Translations under genes and position numbers: made by a program
Origin: a virus
Reading direction: 5' to 3' (one strand)
Length of the DNA stretch: 46,165 nucleotides
Virus record (IMG/VR): IMGVR_UViG_3300042465_003176
Location: 1-46,165 of that record
In this document: positions 30,240 through 40,200 of the stretch, piece by piece
Numbering within the stretch: the first letter of the stretch is position 1
How the letters are laid out: the number at the start of each line of letters is the position of its first letter
The notes under the pieces: model-generated
Told to the model about the DNA's origin: nothing
What the model saw: the letters and a program-made list of their open reading frames with translations, nothing else
The model's database searches: none

Positions 30240-31739
30240 ATGGCAGCATTACTAGAAATAAAATATTTTAATACTTTCATTTTAAAAAAAGTATTAGATT
30301 ATGGCGAATATCATAGAGTCTTTTGCCCTCCTCCTCTAGAAGAACCTCCTCAACCCGCTTGGGCAGTGTGGAATGGTTCTTTTGGAATACCTCAAATTAT
30401 TGGGGGGTTTAATATGGAATACGGCAATCCTGAAAACGAACGTAATTGGGTAATTGAAGAATCTAGGATAACGGGTGGTTATAATAATACAACTGTAGAT
30501 TTTGGAGTTAGAGCTTATGTTGTGGACGAAGATACTTACGCTACAATAAAATTTAGTTCTTTAATATATTCTGGGGTTTTTAATTCCAGAACAGGTGTTA
30601 ATAATACAAATCAATTCTCTGTTGGCGAAGAAATTACTAGAACTATTCAACCTGCAGATGGATCAATACAAAAACTATTTGCAGAGGACACTAACTTAAT
30701 TATTTTTCAAGAAAGCAAGGTTAGTAGAGCATTGATAGATAAAGATGCAATATACTCAGCTGAAGGCGGTGGGACAATTACTTCTTCAAACGCGGTTATT
30801 GGGCAGGTACAAGCTTATTCTGGTAACTATGGCATAAGTAGAGACCCGGGTAGTTTTGCTGTTTATGGATATAGAAAGTATTTTACAGATAAAAATAAAA
30901 ACGCAGTATTAAGATTATCTCAAGACGGTATTACGGAACTTTCAGAATACGGAATGGTTGATTACTTTAGAGATGAATTTAATAACATAGATTCTACTGG
31001 GTATCCAGGTATAATTATTGGTGGTTGGGATATTTACAATAAAGAATATGTATTATCATTACAAACTAATCCTGCAGCAAGTGCTCAATTTTATAGCACA
31101 TTAACTTTCGATGAAAACATATTAGGGTTTACATCATTCTTTGATTATAAACCAAGTCAGGCAATAAGTATAAATAATAAATTTTATAGTTTAAATAGCG
31201 GATCTCTTTGGCTACATTATAGCGCTGGAGTTCCTAGAAATAGTTTTTACGGTGCAGCAATTGTTCCATCAACTATAACTTTTGTATTTAATGACGAACC
31301 TAGTTTGATTAAGAATTTTAAGACTGTAAATTACGAAGGCACAAATGGCTGGCAAGCAGATAGTTTTGTTTCTGATTTTACAGGGCCAGATAATTTTAAC
31401 GGCGCTATAGTTAATTATCAAGATACAACTACATCGGTATATAGTTATACAGAGGGAGCTTATGACAATTATGGTAATGAATATCCGGAACCGGGATTCC
31501 CAAATAATTTAGTACCGCCTTTAAACTATGCTGGTTTTATGCGTCAAGAAAATAAATATAAAGCTAATCTTGTAAGTGATAGTTTGCCGCAAGAAGCTGA
31601 AATATCATTTGGAGATAGCGTAACCGGTATTAAAGGGTTTTATGCTGTTGTAACAATGTCTACAGACATTTCTACAGACCCAGGTGGATATAAAGAGTTA
31701 TTCGCGGTATCAACTGAATTTATAAATTCATCTTACTAA
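30240..31739 (+). CDS. Tail nozzle/hub protein, second part or partner (499 aa)
   Basis: The protein has no N-terminal hub motif; it opens with a Pro-rich F-C-P-P-P-L-E-E-P-P-Q-P. It continues with F-A-E-D-T-N-L-I-I-F-Q-E-S-K-V-S-R-A-L-I-D-K and a Y-R-K-Y-F-T-D-K-N motif, typical of the distal part of crAss-like and other tail nozzle proteins. It may be the second half of a hub split into two genes, or an independent subunit. The gap to the preceding gene is 44 nt. Confidence 0.65.
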   Translation: MAALLEIKYFNTFILKKVLDYGEYHRVFCPPPLEEPPQPAWAVWNGSFGIPQIIGGFNMEYGNPENERNWVIEESRITGGYNNTTVDFGVRAYVVDEDTYATIKFSSLIYSGVFNSRTGVNNTNQFSVGEEITRTIQPADGSIQKLFAEDTNLIIFQESKVSRALIDKDAIYSAEGGGTITSSNAVIGQVQAYSGNYGISRDPGSFAVYGYRKYFTDKNKNAVLRLSQDGITELSEYGMVDYFRDEFNNIDSTGYPGIIIGGWDIYNKEYVLSLQTNPAASAQFYSTLTFDENILGFTSFFDYKPSQAISINNKFYSLNSGSLWLHYSAGVPRNSFYGAAIVPSTITFVFNDEPSLIKNFKTVNYEGTNGWQADSFVSDFTGPDNFNGAIVNYQDTTTSVYSYTEGAYDNYGNEYPEPGFPNNLVPPLNYAGFMRQENKYKANLVSDSLPQEAEISFGDSVTGIKGFYAVVTMSTDISTDPGGYKELFAVSTEFINSSY

Positions 31740-31770
31740 GTAAAAAAATATAAACTTAAACAAATAAATT

Positions 31771-32727
31771 ATGCCATTTCCATTAGTAGCCGCTGCTGCA
31801 ATATCAGGCGGAGTTCAAATTTTAGGGGGGATATTTGGTGCTAGTTCTGCGTCAAAAGCCGCTAGAAGAGCAGCGAGAGAAAAAGATAGATTGCAAAAAG
31901 AATTAAATAGCCTGGAATCAAGTAGGCAAGCAATCATTAATCCGTATGCTGGAGTTAAGGATATTAGCGGAATGGCTAAAGATTTATCCGGCATGCTTTC
32001 TAATCCATTCGCTAATTTAGGTGTAGCCACTCAAGCAGCTAAATTTGAAGCAGAACAACAAGATATTTCGTTGGCGAATACTTTAGATACTTTAAAAGAA
32101 ACTGGGGCGAGCGCTGGAGGGGCAACTGCTTTAGCCCAGGCTGCATTACAAGGTAAGAAAGGTATATCCGCAAATATTGAGCAACAAGAAGCTGATAATC
32201 AAAAAATGCAAGCTCAGGGAGAGCAACAATTGCAGCAAATGAAAATGAGCGAGCAACAAAGAATTCAAGGCGTTCAAATAAGTGAGGCTCAAAGAGTTCA
32301 ACAAGCGCAAGCGCAAGGGCAAGCATTTATGTTCGAGACTAGAGAAGGTAGAGAGGTTGCAAAAATGAATAGAGTAGCTGGTCAATTAGGCCAAGCGCAA
32401 GCTCAGCAAACGCAGGCTAACGCGGATCGCATGGGAGCGATTACAGGGATGATTGGTGGATTAGCTTCAACTGCTGGATCTTACATGAGCGCAATGGGAC
32501 AAAAAGGCTCTGATAGAAGATTAAAAAATAATATAAAACTTATTGGTAAATCAGATAGTGGATTGAATATATATTCTTTTGAATATATAAATAAAAAGTT
32601 TGGAGTTGGATTATTCCAAGGGGTAATGTCGGATGAGGTGCCTAGTGAGTCCGTAATAAAAGGAAACGATGGGTATGATAGAGTCAATTACTCGTTATTA
32701 GATGTAGAATTTAAAAAAATACAATAG
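31771..32727 (+). CDS. Internal virion protein with C-terminal S74-like chaperone domain (318 aa)
   Basis: Residues 1-25 are Ala/Gly-rich and hydrophobic (F-P-L-V-A-A-A-A-I-S-G-G), as in membrane-inserting ejection proteins. Residues 30-230 form a Gln/Ala-rich helix. The end, S-D-R-R-L-K-N-N-I-K-L-I-G-K (about 249-262), then Y-S-F-E-Y and G-L-F-Q-G-V-M-S-D-E-V, matches intramolecular chaperone (peptidase S74) C-termini. Such domains trimerise and often cleave themselves off. It is probably packaged in the virion and ejected with DNA. Confidence 0.7.
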   Translation: MPFPLVAAAAISGGVQILGGIFGASSASKAARRAAREKDRLQKELNSLESSRQAIINPYAGVKDISGMAKDLSGMLSNPFANLGVATQAAKFEAEQQDISLANTLDTLKETGASAGGATALAQAALQGKKGISANIEQQEADNQKMQAQGEQQLQQMKMSEQQRIQGVQISEAQRVQQAQAQGQAFMFETREGREVAKMNRVAGQLGQAQAQQTQANADRMGAITGMIGGLASTAGSYMSAMGQKGSDRRLKNNIKLIGKSDSGLNIYSFEYINKKFGVGLFQGVMSDEVPSESVIKGNDGYDRVNYSLLDVEFKKIQ

Positions 32728-34200
32728 ATGGGAGCATACGAAAATCCAGAAATAATAGTAGACACGCAAACAGGGCAGCATTTAAGAAACTTGCAGGCAA
32801 CTATAGCAGGTTCCTTCTCAAATTATGCTAAAACATACGCTGAAAGAGAATCTGATAAACAGGGTGAATTAAAAAAGCAACAAGCGATTAATACTAAGAA
32901 GTTATACGACGATCAAAAAGAAGTTGAAGATTATGCCTTAGCTTTAAGGACTAAAATGGGGGAAGCTCAGGAGGGTAATAAACAATTAAACTTATCTGAA
33001 ACGTTTGAACCTCTAATACAAGAAGCCGTTAAGCTTAAATCTGGATTATTAAATGGCTCAATACAAGATCGTCAAGCTGCAATTGCAAAAATAGCCAAAA
33101 TAAATGGGTCTGTTTCTGGTTTCACTAGTAGTTTAGCAGAATTTGATTCGTATTCAAATGATTTAGAAAATGTCATGCTAAAACCTATAGGAGTAGAAGG
33201 AGGACTTAGTCAAGAAATGCCTGCGGGAGATATTAGAGCTATTAGAATTATGCAAGGCAGATTACCTGGTAGTAAAAAAGCTATATACGAAGATGGAGAT
33301 CCGGATAAATTAGCATGGGAAATTTACGAGCCAGGTAGCAACGTGCCAATTAAAAAATACTATGCCAATAAAATGACCGACATGGATTTATATTCTGATG
33401 GCAACTATGTTAGAACTGTTCCTGATATGTCTGTTTCTAATGAAAAACTTAAAAATACAGTAAGTACTGTATTTGAAACTAAAACTCAAACCGTAAAAGG
33501 AGAGGAAGTAAAAGAATCTACAGGCCGTTTGACCGATGCGATGTTAGCAACGAAAAAAGATATGCCTCAAGAAATAGATTATCAAAAAGAATATATTGGA
33601 GGACAACCAGGCGTTTATAAATTGGTAGCTAAAGTAGACAAAAATAAAGTCATGAACAACGGAGACATTGGAGTGTTATTAAAATCGCGCATTTCCGGTA
33701 TGACTGACAGCGAGATTATAATATATAACAATAATATTTTAGATAAAACCATAAAGGACGCTCCTACTCTTGAAAATACAACTGCTTTAACTGAAGAGCA
33801 AAGAACAAAGTTCTTAGAGAACTACAAAGAACATTTTTGGAATACACAAGTTAAACATACGCAGGATTTATTAAAAGAAGATAGCAGCGTAGAAACCTTT
33901 CAAGACCCTAAGCCAACTGAGTCTACTATACCAAAAAGTAACAATGCCAAACCTTATTTTAGCGAAGCTCAGATTGATGATTATAAAAATAAATACGTTC
34001 AATTAGTTAATGAAGAGGTTACAGAATTAGTTGTGCCATCAAAAGGAGGGCAAAGAAAATTTATATTTAATAAAGAAAAAGGCGTGGTACAGGAAGTTTC
34101 CGCAGATATGTTAGAAGTGCGTAACAATAAAGTAAGTGGCCCTTATTTTAGAGAAACTATTCTTGGTATTCCAGCAAAAACAAAACCAAAATTAAAATAA
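32728..34200 (+). CDS. Probable internal virion protein (490 aa)
   Basis: Begins 1 nt after the upstream stop. The N-terminal 100 residues are helical and charged (D-T-Q-T-G-Q-H-L-R-N-L, E-R-E-S-D-K-Q-G-E-L-K-K-Q-Q), and the middle has mixed strands. The C-terminus is Lys-rich. No enzyme motif or membrane helix is seen. Its place between an ejection-type protein and the 2,915-residue giant suggests a virion-internal or tail-channel component. Family not recognised. Confidence 0.6.
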   Translation: MGAYENPEIIVDTQTGQHLRNLQATIAGSFSNYAKTYAERESDKQGELKKQQAINTKKLYDDQKEVEDYALALRTKMGEAQEGNKQLNLSETFEPLIQEAVKLKSGLLNGSIQDRQAAIAKIAKINGSVSGFTSSLAEFDSYSNDLENVMLKPIGVEGGLSQEMPAGDIRAIRIMQGRLPGSKKAIYEDGDPDKLAWEIYEPGSNVPIKKYYANKMTDMDLYSDGNYVRTVPDMSVSNEKLKNTVSTVFETKTQTVKGEEVKESTGRLTDAMLATKKDMPQEIDYQKEYIGGQPGVYKLVAKVDKNKVMNNGDIGVLLKSRISGMTDSEIIIYNNNILDKTIKDAPTLENTTALTEEQRTKFLENYKEHFWNTQVKHTQDLLKEDSSVETFQDPKPTESTIPKSNNAKPYFSEAQIDDYKNKYVQLVNEEVTELVVPSKGGQRKFIFNKEKGVVQEVSADMLEVRNNKVSGPYFRETILGIPAKTKPKLK

Positions 34201-34218
34201 TAATTGAATTAAAACTAT

Positions 34219-37200
34219 ATGGAAGAGTACATTAACGAAGAAGGCGATTTATATACAATAGATGAAATAAATCAAACCGCTAAAGATAATAACACAACAT
34301 TTGATGATATTATTAAAAGAAATAAATTAGCTTTAAAACCTAAAAAACAAGAGAAAGTACAAGAAGTTAAAGTTGAAGTGCCGGGAAAGCGAAAGTCAGT
34401 TGCAAAAAAGGATGCGGGTGCAACTGTAAAAAGTACGGTATCCAAGCCGGTAAAACCTTCATCGGCATCGTCAAAAGTTAATTTATTAAAAACTAGTGGT
34501 GTTGATGATTTTGCGTCTAGTTTAATAAAGGATGATAATAAAATAAAAACTGGGTTAGGTAGTTCTTCTATTATGTGGAAATCCACTAATAAAAAGATGG
34601 TCGCAAAAAAAGTTGTTGAACAAGAGCAACAAGCAAAAAAGCAATTAGAACTTAATAAAACGGCAGATTATAGAACAAAAATAGCAAAGGACGAAATAAG
34701 CTTTGAAAGTCCTGATACTATTTTAAAGTATGATTTAGAAAACGATAGCCAAGTTGAAACAGTTGCGGGTTTAAATAAAAAATTAAATAGATTAGGAATT
34801 GAAGTATCTCAAAATGAATTTGGGGATAATTTTAATTTTAAGCCTATTGGGGCTGTACCTAACAAATTTTCGTCAAGCGAAGTTGCATCTACATTAGGGC
34901 AAGATTTTGATCCAAAAGATCAAAAAAGCATGAATGAATATATTGCTAAAATAAAAGACCCTAATTATATAAGTAAAGCAAAACAAAGGATAAGTAAAAC
35001 AAATCCTGATTACTTATTAAAAATAACGCCTCCTGCTTTATTGCCTGAAGAAAAAATAAAACAAGCTAGGACTTCTATGGTTTCTAAGTTTAAGGATTTA
35101 GAGCAATCAAATAGAGCGGATACATCCTCTATAGGTATTGGAGGAAGTGCAGGTTCAAGTTATACTGGTATTACAAAGCAAGATTTTGAAAACCCGGAAG
35201 ATTATGACTTATATTCAACTTGGAAGAAAACTGGCATATTGCCAGAATTAAAAGAAGAGAAAGTAATTGCATGGGATAAGAGTAGAAAAGAAAATTTTAT
35301 AGATAGAGCATCAACTGATTACGCTAGAACATTGCCAACCGCCGCTAGAAAAGATTTACAAATAGTTACTCAGGAAATTGTAAATGAAAATAAGCATGCT
35401 TTAAAAGCGTTTGATAGATCTATTAATAGCTATAATGTAAGAACTAAAGATTTTGAAAATAAATTTAATGCTTACAAAATATCTCCAATTAAAACACCAG
35501 AAGAAGGAAAATTATTACAGGATGAATTTATAAGTTTACAAACAGAGCAAAATAGGTTAAACGATAGACAAAAACAATTAGAGCAAGAAACAGGTACGGC
35601 TAATGAAGTTATGTTACCTGCTATTGAAAGTTTTGGGGCTAATTATAATAGATTTAGCCAATTAGCTACAGCTACAAAGGCTACGGTTGGAAATGTAGGG
35701 GTGGCATTAAAGGATTTATCTGCCTATGGTAGTGGCATATTAACGGGATCAACCCACGAAGAAGTAATGAAAAGAGACACTTCGGGATTTGTTTATTTAG
35801 CTAGTGAAATGGATAAAAAACAAAAGGAATATCAAAAGTCGGTTGGCATTGATAAAATCCGTAATATGGACGATGCCGGCAATTGGCTTATGAGCGGCAT
35901 TGTAAATAACGTGCCGTCTATAGGTATGGCATTTACAGGACCTGCAGCAATGCCTTTATTTTTTGCTAGTGGTTATGGTGGTAAATCAACCCAAATGGCT
36001 ATCGAAGCATCAGATGCTAAAGAAAGATTAAGTACAAACTATTATGCATTAAAGAATACAGATAATCCGTTTGAGCAGGCTGGCTTAGAACAACAAATTG
36101 CATCCGATGAGGAATTGTTAAACTTACCCGAATATAAAAAATTTGCCGGTAAAGCATTATATGGTGGAGCTGAGGTTACTTTTGAGATATTAGGCACTTT
36201 AAAAATATTAAAAGGACTAGGTAACGCTACAAAAATGTTGCCTAAAAAAACATTACAAGAAGGTTTAAAATGGGCTATTAACACTGGCGCTAAAAATTTT
36301 AAAACTGAGGGGTTATCTGAATTAGGAACAACTTTATCAAATAATTTTATTGACTACGCTATATTAGGTGAAGACAAAAACTTTTTTGACGTTGCAAAAG
36401 AATCCTTAGAATCATTTGCTCAAGGAGGAATAATGGGTATTGGTTTTGGTGGTGTTGAAACTGCAAAGGTTATTAAAAGAGCAGTTGTTAGTGAACTAGC
36501 AAGTAAAAAACAGTCAAGAAGAATACAAGATATAGCCAACCAAATAAGCGAATTAACAGGAACTCCCGCGTATGCTTTAAATCAGGGTATTCCGTTAATG
36601 GAACAATCTATACCCGTGCAAAAATTAATAACCGAATTAATAGATGAAAGCGACGCATTGGAAAATAATGTTATTAATCGTGTAGGGATTGATTTAACAG
36701 TTGAACAGGCTATACAAATTGGGGATATTAATAGAGAAATTAGAAGCATAAATAAAGATTTTTATGAAGCAGCGCAAGACGGAAGTTTAGAGCCTGCTCA
36801 ATTAAAGGCTTTAGAAACACACTATAGAGGAAAGTTTAATGAATTAGTAGATCAAAGAGAAACATTATTAACTGACCCAAATATTACAGCAGAAAGCAAG
36901 AAAGTAAATACTGACGCTAGATTTGAATTTGATCTAACACAAGGATATAATATGTACAATACTAGAATGCAACAAACTAGTATTAATCAAGTAATAACAA
37001 ATTTTAATAATTTAGATACTAAAACATCAGAAGAATTGTTAACTACTGCAAAACAAGAATTAGAACTTGAAACAGGAAAAACCGATATTTCAACAGAAGC
37101 TATAAAGGAAAAAGCTTTTGAAAATTACGCATATTCTCATTATGAAAAATCTATAAAAGACGGAATAATTAATGCAGAAGCATTTGCTGAAAACAATGGG

Positions 37201-40200
37201 GTAGACATCACTATCCAACAATTTGAAGGAGCAGATGCTGATAATCAAATAATAAAAGCATATAATAGTTCTGAACAAGCAAAAGAAAATCCAAAATCAA
37301 AAAAAGAATTTGCTGACGCTATTAAAAACGGATCTGCTGAAGGCGCTAATATAATAATAAATGGCGAACAAGTAGCCTTAGTCCATATAAAAAATTCAGC
37401 AAATAACGGCAGAACAGGGGTTGGGTCCCATGAAGTATTACATTCTGCTGTTAAAAAAGCATTTGTAGACCAAAAAGGAGTAGATAAAGCTGGAGCAGAT
37501 TTATTAACATATTTAGAAAAGTATGATCCTAATTTGTATGCTTTAGTTACTGCTCGCCTTGATTCAAGTTATGCTAAAAGAAGTAAAAACGGATTAAGAT
37601 TAAGAGATGAAAAAGGAGATATAATAAAAGATACTGACTATTACGAAGAAGCTTTAAATGCTTTATCTGATTTGGGGTCTGACGGTGTTGAATTGCCTGC
37701 TGATTCCTTAAATGCAGTTCGTAACTTTATAAATAATATTCTTCCAAAAGGGTTCCCTAAATTTAAAGAAAACGAAGGAGCAGATATATATCAATTTGTA
37801 AAAGATTATAATAAAGAAGCTCATTTTGGTAAAAAACAATCGTCCAATTTAATTAAATTTGGAGGCATGGCTTTTGGTGGAGATCAAGAAGAAAAACAAA
37901 AAAGTAAATTTTCAAAAACGCCTGTAGAATTAGTAAAAGAAAAAATCGCTGATTTAGAAGAAAATGAAGGTGATTATGATCCAGATGAATATGATCAAGA
38001 AGTAAGAAAATTAGAAGGCGAGCTTAAAAGAGCAATTGCAAAAGAAACAACTGAAAAACCAATTGCTAAAAAAGAAATAAGCGAAGAAGATACTGTTAAA
38101 GAAATAATTAAGAATGAAAGCGGTTCAATTTCTTCTAATAAAGTGCAACAAATTTATGATACTAAGGGAAGAGAAGGCGCCGCGGAAATAATAAAGTTAT
38201 TTAAACCTATTACTAATAAGATAGTTGATAAGCGTAGAGATGCTCCGGATTTTGACAGAGAGTTACTTACAGATGAAATTGAAACTGGAGTTGGTGGTAT
38301 TTTAGACTTAATTACAAAATACAAGCCAGAATCAGGAACGCCGTTAGCTGCTTGGATAAATAAGTATTTACCTGTTAGAGCTATTGCAACATCTAGAAGA
38401 ATATTAGGTAAGCAATTTAGTAAAGACGCATCGGAAGAAAAAGGCTTAATGGCAACTGAAACAGCAGATCAAGGATTTACTGAAACAGCAAAAGAAAAGC
38501 CAAAGTATAAGAATGCGTTAGAATCAAAAGTTTTCTCAACAGAAGTGTTAGAAACAGTTACAAAGAAGATCGTAACTATACTTAGAACATTAAAGACTAG
38601 GATAGATGCTCCTGTGTCATTAAACAAAACAGTAACGCCTTTAATTTCTGAAATTAGGGACGAAGTTGGAAAACAATTAGATATTGATGTTAAAACTGCA
38701 ATGGGTGGTAAAAAAGATAATCAGCTTCAAAATTGGTTATTAGATAACAAACAATATGTTCTTGAGAATATGACCACTACGTGGTCAATGGGTAAAGATG
38801 GACAAGGTGGAATGCCTATTGCTATTCAAAAACAAATTGATGGTAAATGGACTAACTTTCCAGAATGGGTTGGTAAAAAAATTGATAGAGAAAAAACAAC
38901 TACAGATCAAGCAGGAAGAACTTCTGGGGCTGAATTAGTTAGAAGATTACCTAATGTTAATAATAATATATCAGACTCGCAATTTCTTGATCAAGTAATT
39001 GGACCAGATGGTAATCCATTAAGAGGTAGAAAAGAATCATTAGCTAAGGCTGTGGCTGAAGAAACAGCATTTGATATTATTAACAATGATTTAGAAAATG
39101 AAGGTGTTATTTATGAAACACTTGCAACTAACCAACAAAGATTGGGTGTTGAGTTAATAGACAATATTGCCACAGAAGTTGCTAGACAATCGGAAAGGGG
39201 TAATATTAAATTCTCGCTTACTGTAAAACAATTTAATGATTTTTCAGCAGATTTGTTTCACGCAGCATCCGATTATGGTGTTGATTCTAAGGAAGTTTTG
39301 TCTATATTAAATACTATTCCAGAAGAAGATAGAGATAAAGTAAAACAACATGCCCTTGAAGACCATCTTGACTTAGTTGCAAAATTACAAAAAATTAAGG
39401 CTGGTATTAGAGGTATTGCTTATGAAAAAATAATATTAAAAGAATTAAAAGCATTAAAAATAAAAGGAATAAAGCTCCTGACTAAAAAAACGAAAGGATT
39501 TGACTCTACAGGAGAGGGTGACATTAATATTCAGTTAGGCAAAGATATATTAAATATTGAGGTAAAATTAAATGCATTAGCTCAAATGGGTAGTTTTTCA
39601 ATAGATGCTGATTTAAATAATAATGTTTTTTCAACTACTAAAAGTTTAGAAATTTCTAAGGATTTAATTGATGCTTTAAAAGAAAAAAATAATGAATTTG
39701 AAAAATATAAAGAGGAAGCGGGGAAAATAGGGATTGATACAAAATCATGGCCTTATAAGATGACAAAAGAACAACATGCTATTCTAAAAACCAAAGGTTT
39801 CCAAAAAAAATTAACTGTATCAATAAATACAGACCAAAAAATAATAGAGCAATTATATAATAACAAAAATGTTTATTATATTAACATTGGCAAACAAGGA
39901 CTATTTGCTTTAGGTAAAGATATATTAAACTTAGGGGTGCCTTTATTATCCAGCGATGTTAAGTTAACGGCTAGATTAGTTAGGGGTGGAGAATATAATA
40001 GAATTAGAGTATTTCCAACATTAGTTAATTTTAAAGATAAGTCAAAATATAATATTGATAATGCCGCATCTAACAATGCTTTATTTACAAAATACCAACA
40101 AAATTTAGCAATTAGGCAAAGTAAAACAACAGAAGATGCTGTTGTAAACTCATTGAATCCTAAATTCTCTAAAACCCCGAAAGGCATTTCAGTATTTGAC

